DNA of 64,000 bases from Peterkaempfera bronchialis (GTDB lineage Bacteria; Actinomycetota; Actinomycetes; Streptomycetales; Streptomycetaceae). Position 1 is the stretch's first letter. The number at the start of each line of letters is the position of its first letter. The stretch is taken from contig NZ_CP031264.1 in assembly GCF_003258605.2 (NCBI RefSeq), forward strand, positions 310,001-374,000. The letters run 5' to 3'. Positions 28,256-35,391 of the stretch are shown in pieces. The position numbers were made by a program, and so were the translations under genes. The notes under the pieces were generated by a model, which ran no database searches, was not told the origin of the DNA, and saw only the letters and a program-made list of their open reading frames with translations.

Positions 28256-28987
28256 TCAGACCTCCGCGCCGATGCCGCCGATGCCACCGATGCCGCTGAC
28301 GCCTGCGCTTTCGTCGGGGGCGGGCCGGTGGGTGGGGACGGTGACCGGCCGGTCGACCGGGCCGCCCGGGGAGGCGGGCGCGGCCAGGCCGAGCAGGGCC
28401 CGGGTGGCGGTGAACCCCTCCGCCTCGGTGACCCGGCCCTGGAAGCCCCGGAAGCGGGCCTGCGCGGAGAGCGCCTCCAGGTCGATCCGCCGACCGCCGA
28501 TCACCTGGGAGAGGTGGTGGCGCAGCAGCCGCAGCTTCTCCGGCACCAGGCCGGTGATGTCGCCGAAGACGACGGGCTGGAAGTCCAGGGTGGAGGGGGT
28601 CTCGTAGTGCAGCACGGTGGCGAGGGTCCTGGCCGCCGCGACGGTGGCGGTGGCGGCGGCCCGGTGGTCCTGGTGGGAGTCGGCGGGGGCATGGGTGAAC
28701 ACCAGGTCGGGGCGGACCGCGTCCAGTACCTCCTCGATCCGGTTGACCAGCGCCGGCCGGTGGTCCAGCTCGCCGTCCCGGAAGCCGCCGCCGACCAGCT
28801 CGGCGCCCAGGAAGTCGGCGGCCTGCCGCTGCTCATGGGCGCGCAGCTCGGGGTCGCCGGGGCCGAGTCGGCCGTCGGTCAGCACCAGCAGGGTCACCGA
28901 GGCGCCCGCCCGGCGGGCCCGCAGCAGGGTCGCCCCGCAGCCCAGCTCGATGTCGTCGGGGTGGGCGCCGATCGCCAGGATCCTCAT
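28256..28987 (-). CDS. PIG-L / LmbE-family zinc N-deacetylase
   Basis: 243 residues from ATG 28987 with AGGAGG on the minus strand. Zinc site: AHPDD (residues 8-12) near the N-terminus and the downstream THAPADSHQDHRAA carrying the HxxDH motif. The family removes acetyl groups from GlcNAc-containing metabolites and lipids (MshB, Bca, GlcNAc-PI deacetylase). Its start overlaps the stop of the UDP-GlcNAc 2-epimerase gene (ATGA). A deacetylated amino sugar would provide a free amine for the ATP-grasp enzyme. The C-terminal 30 residues are a low-complexity Gly/Ile tail. Confidence 0.92.
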   Translation of the reverse strand: MRILAIGAHPDDIELGCGATLLRARRAGASVTLLVLTDGRLGPGDPELRAHEQRQAADFLGAELVGGGFRDGELDHRPALVNRIEEVLDAVRPDLVFTHAPADSHQDHRAAATATVAAARTLATVLHYETPSTLDFQPVVFGDITGLVPEKLRLLRHHLSQVIGGRRIDLEALSAQARFRGFQGRVTEAEGFTATRALLGLAAPASPGGPVDRPVTVPTHRPAPDESAGVSGIGGIGGIGAEV

Positions 28988-30162
28988 CGGGGGGCCTCCT
29001 CGGGGGTGCGGGGGCCGGGCTCGCGCAGCGGCAGTCGGCCGGTGGAGTGGTGGTCGGTGAGCAGCGCGGCGATGCGTTCGGCGGCATGGCCGTCGCCGTA
29101 CGGGCAGGGCATCTCGGCGATCCGCAGCTGCGCTGCGGGGGCGAGCAGCGCGGTGGCGGCGGCCAGGGCCCGGTCCCGGTCGAGACCGGCCAGTACGGCC
29201 TGGCCCAGGGCCACGCCCTCGGGCCTCGGGGTGGTCTCGCGCAGCACCACGGCGGGTACGCCGAACCACCCGGCCTCCTCCTGGAGGCCGCCGGAGTCGG
29301 TGGCGACCAGGGCGGAGCCGGCGACCAGCTCCAGCATCCGGCGGTGCGGCTGCGGGGCGAGCAGGGTGATGCGGGGGTGGTCCAGCCGGGTGGCCAGGCC
29401 GGTGGCGGCCAGCCGGTCGGCGGTGCGCGGGTGCAGCGGGAAGGTCACCGGCGCCCGGGTGTCGGCGAGCGCGCGGACGATGCCGACCAGCGCGGCGAGC
29501 CGGTCGGGCGCGTCCACGGTGCCGGAGCGGTGGGCGGTGACCAGGATGCCGGTGCGGCGGGCGGGCGGCACGGGGGCGACGCCGGAGGTGCGCAGCACAT
29601 CGCAGACGGTGTTGCCGACCAGGTGGACCGCGTGGTCCGGGATGCCCTCGCGCAGCAAATTGGCGCGGGCGCCCTCGGTGGGGGCAAGGTGCACGGTCGC
29701 CAGGTCGGCGGCGGCGGTGCGGTGGCACTCCTCGGGCGAGAGCGGGTTGCGGGAGCGCAGCCCGGCCTCGACATGGGCGACGGGTATGCCGTGGCGGCGG
29801 GCGGCCAGGGCGACCAGCGGCACCGTCCAGGTGTCGCCCTGGACCACGGCGACATCGGGGCGGTGGTCGGCGAAGTAGCGGAGCGCGCGGGTGAGCAGGG
29901 TGCCGACGCGGGCTGCCTCGTCGCCGTCCAGCGTCCAGCGCTGGGCCGGTGCCAGGCCGAGGTCGGCGAAGAACGCGCCGGCCATCCGGTGGTCGTGGTG
30001 CTGTCCGGTGGCGACCAGTTCGGTGTGCGCGCCGGCGGCGCTCAGTGCCCGGGCGACGGGGGCGAGTTTGACGATCTCGGGGCGGGTGCCGGCGAACAGC
30101 ACCGCCCGGAGGGCCCGCCCGGGGAGGTTCCTCCCGGGCGGGCCTGCGGGGTGGCGTTCCAT
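28984..30162 (-). CDS. wecB: UDP-N-acetylglucosamine 2-epimerase-like (non-hydrolysing)
   Basis: 392 residues starting at ATG 30162, which shares a base with the upstream stop (TGATG). Family features: FAGTRPEIVKLAPV at the N-terminus, ATGQHHD, VVQGDTWT, VAHVEAGLRS, the EECHR segment, TAHRSGT, and ATDSGGLQEEA with the UDP-binding acidic residues. The enzyme interconverts UDP-GlcNAc and UDP-ManNAc. The usual EExNR motif is changed to EECHR and the TxHRxEN motif to TAHRSGT, so substrate or chemistry may differ; a glycosyltransferase-like role is conceivable. It sits between the exported phosphatase and the PIG-L gene. Confidence 0.87.
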   Translation of the reverse strand: MERHPAGPPGRNLPGRALRAVLFAGTRPEIVKLAPVARALSAAGAHTELVATGQHHDHRMAGAFFADLGLAPAQRWTLDGDEAARVGTLLTRALRYFADHRPDVAVVQGDTWTVPLVALAARRHGIPVAHVEAGLRSRNPLSPEECHRTAAADLATVHLAPTEGARANLLREGIPDHAVHLVGNTVCDVLRTSGVAPVPPARRTGILVTAHRSGTVDAPDRLAALVGIVRALADTRAPVTFPLHPRTADRLAATGLATRLDHPRITLLAPQPHRRMLELVAGSALVATDSGGLQEEAGWFGVPAVVLRETTPRPEGVALGQAVLAGLDRDRALAAATALLAPAAQLRIAEMPCPYGDGHAAERIAALLTDHHSTGRLPLREPGPRTPEEAPR

Positions 30163-31838
30163 CAGGAGGCCGGGACCTCCAGGCCGCTGCGGTGCTTCTG
30201 CCAGGCGACATAGCCCGCGCCGGCGGCGAGGGCGGCGCCGGTGAGCGCGGCGGGCATGCCGAAGGCGGGGGTGTCCACGGTCGCGGTCTTGCGGGTGATG
30301 GTCAGCCGGTCCACCTCGGTACCGGCCTTGTCGCCCTCGACGGAGACGGCGCGGACGGTGAGGGTGGCGGTCTGCCCGGGGGCGGCGGGCTTGACGTCCA
30401 CCGCGAGCAGGTTGTGGCCCCGGTAGCGGACCCGCGACCAGTCGACGGCCTCGGTGGCCTTGGCGCCCGAGGCGTTCCAGGCGTAGCCGGAGACCCCGGA
30501 GACGTCGCGCACATTGCCGGCGTAGCTCTCGGCGCCGTTGGCCGGCAGGCTGTAGAGGCTGGCGCCGCCGCCGCCCGCGACCACATAGGTGGTGCCGTCC
30601 TCCACCGGGCTGACGGTGTCGCCGACCGAGGCGGTCCGGGTGGCGCTGCCGTTGCGGATCGGGTCGGTCCGCTCGTACATGTGGTTGTGGCCGTTGACCA
30701 CCAGGTCCACGGTGTACTTGTCGAACAGCGGCGTCCAGGCGGAGCGCACCCCGCCGTCCGAGGCGTGGTTGGTGGTGACCGCGTAGGCGCAGTGGTGGAA
30801 GAAGACCACAATGAAGTCGATCTTCGGGTCGGCGCGCAGCCCGGCCAGGGTCCGGTCCAGCCAGGCGGTCTGGCTGCCGCCGGAGTAGCCGCGGTTGGCC
30901 GGGATCTCATTGCTGACGTCGTTGGCGTCCAGCGAGAGCACCGCGACATTGCCGTAGGTGAAGGCGTAGACGCTCGGGCAGTTGGACGGGCCGTTGGTGG
31001 GCAGGTCCAGGCGCTGGGCGTGGCCGCCGTAGCCGTTGGGCGAGTACCAGGACTCCATGTCGTGGTTGCCGGTGGCGACCATCCACGGCACCGACTGGGC
31101 GACCGGCTCGATCTGGGTGAGGTAGTCGTCCCAGACCTTGGGCTTGTAGGAGTCGGTGAGCTTGCCGGAGCCGCTGGAGTCCGCGTAGCAGATGTCGCCC
31201 GCGAGCAGGTGGAAGACCGGGTTCTGCGCGGTGATCTGCGCGTTCTCCAGTGCGCCCTGGGCGCTGGCGCCCTGGTCGCCCATGGCGGTGAAGGTGAACG
31301 GCCGCAGTGCGCCGCCCTCGGCGTCCGGCGCGGTGGTGAAGCTCTTCACCGGGCCGCCGGCCGCCTCCAGGCCGTCATGGCCGATGGCGTAGTAGTAGGT
31401 GGTGCCGGGGGCGAGGCCGTCCAGCGCGGCGTGGCCGTAGTACTGGTCGAGCGGGGCGCTGGTGCCGTAGTCGCTGTGCAGGTTGCGCAGTTCGCCCTGG
31501 ACGACCTGGCTGAGGTCGTCGGCGGAGGTGCCGAGCCGCAGGACGGGGTTCTTGACGGCGGCGGGGACCTGCCAGGCCACCCGCATCTGCTTCCTCGGGT
31601 CGTTGCCGAAGGCGAGGTGGCGGCCGAACGGGGTCACGGCCGAGCCGGGCGCCTCGGCGTAGGCGGCCTGGGAGAGCAGGGTCGGTCCCACGGCGAGTGC
31701 GGCGGCCCCTGCCGCACCGAACTGGAGGAAGCGGCGGCGGGGCAGGCTCTTCTTGACGTCCTGCCAGTACTCGTACTGCTCGGCGATGGTCATCTCGTCG
31801 CGGCGGCGGCGGGATACCCGGAAACCGGGAAGGTCCAC
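30162..31838 (-). CDS. Tat-exported purple acid phosphatase-like metallophosphoesterase with C-terminal sorting-like tail
   Basis: 558 residues from GTG 31838 (AAAGGCAGG upstream); ATG 31793 is an alternative. A twin-arginine signal RRRFLQF (about 34-40) and hydrophobic stretch end near AAYAEA. A fibronectin-like N-terminal domain (TTYYYAIGHDG) precedes the metallophosphoesterase core with MGDQG, LAGDICYAD, ATGNHDME, FFHHCAY and NGHNHMYER, the metal ligands of purple acid phosphatases. The last 36 residues are TPAFGMP, a helix of about 18 small/hydrophobic residues (AALTGAALAAGAGYVAW) and basic QKHRSG: the motif-helix-basic order of exosortase or sortase signals. It opens an operon that includes an exosortase, so it is the presumptive substrate. 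Confidence 0.88.
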   Translation of the reverse strand: MDLPGFRVSRRRRDEMTIAEQYEYWQDVKKSLPRRRFLQFGAAGAAALAVGPTLLSQAAYAEAPGSAVTPFGRHLAFGNDPRKQMRVAWQVPAAVKNPVLRLGTSADDLSQVVQGELRNLHSDYGTSAPLDQYYGHAALDGLAPGTTYYYAIGHDGLEAAGGPVKSFTTAPDAEGGALRPFTFTAMGDQGASAQGALENAQITAQNPVFHLLAGDICYADSSGSGKLTDSYKPKVWDDYLTQIEPVAQSVPWMVATGNHDMESWYSPNGYGGHAQRLDLPTNGPSNCPSVYAFTYGNVAVLSLDANDVSNEIPANRGYSGGSQTAWLDRTLAGLRADPKIDFIVVFFHHCAYAVTTNHASDGGVRSAWTPLFDKYTVDLVVNGHNHMYERTDPIRNGSATRTASVGDTVSPVEDGTTYVVAGGGGASLYSLPANGAESYAGNVRDVSGVSGYAWNASGAKATEAVDWSRVRYRGHNLLAVDVKPAAPGQTATLTVRAVSVEGDKAGTEVDRLTITRKTATVDTPAFGMPAALTGAALAAGAGYVAWQKHRSGLEVPAS

Positions 31839-31884
31839 GGACCTGCCTTTCTCGGTGGTTCGGGAAGCGGACGGACGCGTTCCG

Positions 31885-31898
31885 CTCTGCATGCAGAG
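31885..31898. promoter_or_regulatory. Perfect 14-bp palindrome upstream of the phosphatase-exosortase operon
   Basis: CTCTGCATGCAGAG is a perfect palindrome centred about 54 bp before the GTG at 31838, in the 149-bp gap after the scbR-like gene. It is a candidate operator for the eight-gene operon. The cognate regulator is unknown. Confidence 0.4.
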
Positions 31899-31987
31899 GC
31901 TGCGGGGCCGTGGTGTCGGACAGGGTGGTGCGAGGTGAACCGATCGGGGTCGCACCGTGGAGATCAGGTGAAGACGCCCGGCCGGGC

Positions 31988-32641
31988 TCAGCCCAGGGCG
32001 CCGCCACGGACGGCGGCGCGGCCCTCGTCCCGTACCCGGGCGAGCAGCGCCGCCGGGGCGGGGTGGGCCTGGAGGGCGGGGAGCAGGAAGAGCCAGAGCC
32101 GGCCGAGGTGGTCGGTGATCCGCCGGCGCCCGTCCAGCGCGTCGGAGACGGTGTGCAGGCCGAAGAAGGCGCAGACCAGACCGTGCGCGGCGGCCTCGGG
32201 GTCGACATGGGGGGCGAGTTCGCCGCCGGACCGGGCCTGCCGGAGGAGGGCGGTGACGGTGTCGAGCCAGGCCACAAAGGGGGTGGGCAGGGGCGCGTCG
32301 ATGGCTTTGCGCTCCGCCCAGAGCCGCGCCCCGGCGCGGACGACCACATCGTCGCGGAATGCCTCGGCCACGGCGTAGCTGAGCCGTACCAGCCGGTCCA
32401 GGGCGGGCTCGGAGCCGGTCGCATAGCGGTCGATCAGCTGCGGCCAGGTGGCGAAGTGCTCCTCGACCACGGCGAGCGCCAGGCTCTCCTTGCCGTTGTA
32501 GTGGAAGTAGATCGCGCCGCTGGTGCGCCCGGACAGCGCGCTGATGTCGCTGATGCTGGTACCGGCGTACCCGCGTTCCTCGAACAGGTGGGCCGCCGCT
32601 TCCAGTACGGACCTGCGCGTCGTCTCCGCCCGTTGCTGCAC
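31988..32641 (-). CDS. scbR: Gamma-butyrolactone receptor-type TetR repressor
   Basis: 217 residues. The N-terminal helix-turn-helix (about residues 5-55) reads RRSVLEAAAHLFEERGYAGT and SISDISALSGRTSGAIYFHY, very close to ScbR/ArpA/FarA receptors. The C-terminal ligand domain includes a tryptophan in ARLWAERKAID where the butyrolactone receptors have a conserved Trp. It should repress its own and neighbouring promoters until a gamma-butyrolactone binds. It is divergent from an afsA homologue, the standard scbR/scbA arrangement. The symbol is by family analogy; a pseudo-receptor (ScbR2-like) cannot be ruled out, but presence next to afsA favours a true receptor. Confidence 0.92.
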   Translation of the reverse strand: MQQRAETTRRSVLEAAAHLFEERGYAGTSISDISALSGRTSGAIYFHYNGKESLALAVVEEHFATWPQLIDRYATGSEPALDRLVRLSYAVAEAFRDDVVVRAGARLWAERKAIDAPLPTPFVAWLDTVTALLRQARSGGELAPHVDPEAAAHGLVCAFFGLHTVSDALDGRRRITDHLGRLWLFLLPALQAHPAPAALLARVRDEGRAAVRGGALG

Positions 32642-32723
32642 GTGTCCCTGCCCTTGTCCGGTACGCCCGCTGACGTCGGGGAATCTAGCCGGTGCCCGAC
32701 CCCCGAAAGGGGCGCGGACATGC

Positions 32724-32760
32724 GATTCCCTAAAAAGTGGGATCTTCTGTGCATATGCAC
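32724..32760. promoter_or_regulatory. Two inverted repeats in the scbR-afsA divergent region
   Basis: GATTCCC (32724-32730) and GGGATC (32739-32744) flank TAAAAAGT, and GTGCATATGCAC (32749-32760) is a perfect 12-bp palindrome that covers the proposed afsA start codon. The sequence is clearly richer in A+T than its surroundings. They are candidate operators for the adjacent receptor, although neither matches the ARE consensus for ScbR-type proteins that I know. TAAAAA at 32731-32736 may serve as -10 for afsA. Confidence 0.4.
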
Positions 32761-33693
32761 GGTTGGGATGGTCTCTGCCGTCCGGGGTCGCGCCGACCCC
32801 GCCCGCTGAGCTGGTCCCGCACCGTCCCCCGGGAGCTGGTGCACCGCACCTCGGTGGCGGAAGTCCTCCTCACGGACGTCCGACCGCAGGGGCCCGGACG
32901 CTTTCTGGCCGCCGCCCAGTGGCCGCGTTCGCACCCGACCTTCCCGCACGGCGGGGACGACCGCCACAGCCCGCTGATGATCGCCGAGACCCTGCGCCAG
33001 CTCGGCATCTACCTGCCGCTGCGGTACTACGGCGTCCCGCCCGACGCCCATCTGCTGATCACCGACCTGTCGTTCGACCTCGACCCCCGGGCGGAGCCCC
33101 GGGCCGGGCACGGCGCCACCGAGGTCACCTGCCTGATCGAGGTCGGCGGCGTCCGCCCGGCCGGGGGCGCGGGCACCCCCTCCGGCCTGCGGCTGCGGAC
33201 CCGCCTGCTGGCCGGGGGAAGGCCGTTCGCCACCGCCGAGGGCGGGGCCCGCTTCCTGGACGCCGGGCAGTACACCGCCCTGCGCGCCGCGCGAGCCGAC
33301 CGCCCGACCGGGCCGCCCGGCCGTACCCCGCCGGTCCGGCCGGAACCCGGGCGGCTGGCCGTGGCGTCGCCGCGCGATGTGGTGCTGGCACTGGCCGGGG
33401 ACCAGCTGCTGGTGGACCCGGCCGACCCGCGCCACCCCTACTACTTCGACCATGACACCGACCATGTGCCCGGCATGGCCCTGCTGGAGGCGGCGCGTCA
33501 GGCCGCCGCCCTGCGCAGCGGAGGGCGGCTGCTGCGGCCGACCGGCTGCCGACTGAGGGCGCTGCGGATCACCGAGTTCCGGCCGCCCGCCCCGCTGGAG
33601 TGCACGGTGCACCACCGCAGCTGCGTCTTCCGGGTCAGGCAGGGCGGTGCGCCGACGGCGGTGGGCGTACTCCGCTATGCGCGCACTCGATAA
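32755..33693 (+). CDS. afsA: AfsA/ScbA-family gamma-butyrolactone biosynthesis protein
   Basis: About 312 residues from ATG 32755 (a GTG at 32737 is the alternative; neither has a clear ribosome-binding site). Two AfsA hot-dog repeats are visible: ELVHRTSVAEVLLTDV with DDRHSPLMIAETLRQLGIY, and HPYYFDHDTDHVPGMALLEA. AfsA condenses a beta-ketoacyl-ACP with dihydroxyacetone phosphate, the first step to A-factor-type autoregulators. The divergent receptor gene supports this role. No BprA/ScbB-like reductase follows in the window, but a HAD phosphatase and dihydroxyacetone kinase genes do. Confidence 0.92.
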   Translation: MHGWDGLCRPGSRRPRPLSWSRTVPRELVHRTSVAEVLLTDVRPQGPGRFLAAAQWPRSHPTFPHGGDDRHSPLMIAETLRQLGIYLPLRYYGVPPDAHLLITDLSFDLDPRAEPRAGHGATEVTCLIEVGGVRPAGGAGTPSGLRLRTRLLAGGRPFATAEGGARFLDAGQYTALRAARADRPTGPPGRTPPVRPEPGRLAVASPRDVVLALAGDQLLVDPADPRHPYYFDHDTDHVPGMALLEAARQAAALRSGGRLLRPTGCRLRALRITEFRPPAPLECTVHHRSCVFRVRQGGAPTAVGVLRYARTR

Positions 33694-33711
33694 GCAACTC
33701 TCCGCAATCGG

Positions 33712-33741
33712 TTGACTACGGTTGGTGGCCGGACGTAGCGT
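33712..33741 (+). promoter_or_regulatory. Candidate promoter for the HAD phosphatase gene
   Basis: TTGACT (33712-33717) and TAGCGT (33736-33741) are separated by 18 bp, 20 bp after the afsA stop, in a comparatively A+T-rich patch. It would give a leader of about 230 nt to the ATG at 33980. The remaining 33742-33979 shows no gene. Confidence 0.45.
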
Positions 33742-33979
33742 AGCGATCGTTATCTTCTCGGGTCGCCCCGCCCGTACCGGCGGCGCACCCTGCGGCTGCG
33801 CCCGGCCGAGTCGGCCCTCGGCGCCAGCCCCCGCGCGAGCGGCCGAAGCCCTCGGCGCATGTCCACCACCCCGTCCCCGCCCGGCCGCCCATGGGGCCCG
33901 CCGCCGGTACGGACTCCTCCCGATCGCCCCGCAACGCCCCCCCACGACCCTCGCCCCCTCGCACCCTCATGGAGGGCAC

Positions 33980-34672
33980 ATGAACACGGAACGCATCTAC
34001 GCCTGGACGCCCGCAGCCGTCGTCTTCGACTGCGACGGCACCCTCATGAACACCGAGAACCACTGGCAGGAGGCCCGGGAGCTGGTGCTCCGCAGCTACG
34101 GGGTGGCGCCCGACGCCGCCTTCACCGCCCGCGCCAGGGGCGTCCACTACACCGAGTGCGGACGCCTGATGGCCGAGACCGCCGGGCAGCCCGGCCTGGC
34201 CCAGGAGATCACCGACCAGCTGCTGGAGAACTTCCGCAAGCTGGTCGCCGACAACCCGGCCACCCTGCCGGGGGCGGCCGAGCTGGTCCGCCTCACCGCC
34301 GCGTTCGCGCCGCTGGCCGTCGCCAGCAACTGCCCGCGCGATGTGGTGGAGTCCTCGCTCGGCCAGGCCGGGCTGCTGGACCACTTCGCGCATATCGTCG
34401 TCCCGGAGGACGGGACGCTCCCCAAACCGCACCCGGATGTGTACCTCACCGCCGCCCGCCGGTGCGGCGCCGACCCGGGCGACACCCTGGCGGTGGAGGA
34501 CTCCCCGTGCGGCATCCTGGCCGCCGTACGCGCCGGGCTGCGCGTCCTCGGGGTCGGCCCCTATCCCGAGGCCGAGGTGGCGGGCCTGGTGGACCTGTGG
34601 CTGCCCAGCCTGGCCGAGCCCGACCTGCTGGCCTGGGCGGCGAGCCGGACGCCCCGGCCGTCCGCGCGCTGA
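33980..34672 (+). CDS. HAD-family phosphatase (beta-phosphoglucomutase/glycerol-phosphatase-like)
   Basis: 230 residues from ATG 33980, after GGAGGG. The nucleophile motif VFDCDGTLMNTE, motif II VASNCPRDVV, lysine in PKPHPDVYL and motif IV AVEDSPCGILAA define a subfamily IA HAD with a helical cap, typical of phosphatases of small phosphorylated metabolites. Its location behind afsA suggests the dephosphorylation step of butenolide phosphate in gamma-butyrolactone synthesis. That is inference; convergent dihydroxyacetone kinase genes would alternatively link it to triose or glycerol phosphates. Confidence 0.85.
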   Translation: MNTERIYAWTPAAVVFDCDGTLMNTENHWQEARELVLRSYGVAPDAAFTARARGVHYTECGRLMAETAGQPGLAQEITDQLLENFRKLVADNPATLPGAAELVRLTAAFAPLAVASNCPRDVVESSLGQAGLLDHFAHIVVPEDGTLPKPHPDVYLTAARRCGADPGDTLAVEDSPCGILAAVRAGLRVLGVGPYPEAEVAGLVDLWLPSLAEPDLLAWAASRTPRPSAR

Positions 34673-34705
34673 GTGCCCACGGAGGCGACGGCCGGTCGGC
34701 TGGGG

Positions 34706-35377
34706 TCAGGCCGGGCCGCCGAGCAGCGGCGCCAGCGCGGGCACCTCGCGTCCGGCCGAGGCGAACAGCAGGCCCACGCCGACCGCGCCCGGGTCGGCGA
34801 TGCCCACCGCGCGGTCCCCGAGGTAGCTGGCCCGGCCCCGCCGCGCCCGCAGCCGCGCGGTGCTGCGGACGCCCTCCCAGGCTCCGTCCGACGCGGCCCG
34901 CAGTGCCCGGTCGGGCAGGGTGTCCGGCGGGCACCGGCGCAGCTCCCGTACGGCCGGGTCCAGTGCGTCGACCAGCGTCTTGTCCCCCGGTTCCGCCTCG
35001 CCCACCCGCTGTACGGCGGCCAGTCCGGCCGCCGCGCCCGCCGCCAGCGCGGGGGTGGTGAGGATCGGTCCGGCCGCTGCGGCCAGCTCCTGGAAGACCA
35101 GGCCGAAGAGCGGGCCGCTGGTGCCGCCCACCTCGTCCAGGAAGGCGGTCGCCGCAGCCGCCAGCGGGGCCGCCGCGTCCGGGCCGCCGCCGGGCGGGAG
35201 CCGGTCCAGGGCCGCCAGGGCGGCGCCCAGCCCCGCGCAGAGGTTGATGCCGAAGTCGCCGTCCCCGACCTGCTGGTCCAGCGCGGTCAGCTCCGGCTCC
35301 AGGGCGGTGGCCGAGGCCGCGAACCGCCGCAGCCAGCGATCCGTGAACGCCCCGTCGAAGCCGCCGTGCCCGGCCAT
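34706..35377 (-). CDS. dhaL: Dihydroxyacetone kinase subunit DhaL
   Basis: About 223 residues from ATG 35377; a GTG at 35404 overlapping dhaK would add nine residues. The ADP/ATP-binding DhaL domain is recognised by LDQQVGDGDFGINL (Mg-coordinating aspartates), GGTSGPLFGLVFQ, GDKTLVDAL and YLGDRAVGIADPGA. With DhaK it phosphorylates dihydroxyacetone to dihydroxyacetone phosphate. No DhaM is adjacent, so the phosphoryl donor (ATP or a PTS DhaM elsewhere) is unclear. It is convergent with the HAD phosphatase gene, 33 bp apart. Confidence 0.93.
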   Translation of the reverse strand: MAGHGGFDGAFTDRWLRRFAASATALEPELTALDQQVGDGDFGINLCAGLGAALAALDRLPPGGGPDAAAPLAAAATAFLDEVGGTSGPLFGLVFQELAAAAGPILTTPALAAGAAAGLAAVQRVGEAEPGDKTLVDALDPAVRELRRCPPDTLPDRALRAASDGAWEGVRSTARLRARRGRASYLGDRAVGIADPGAVGVGLLFASAGREVPALAPLLGGPA

Positions 35378-35391
35378 CCCGGCCGCCCCGC

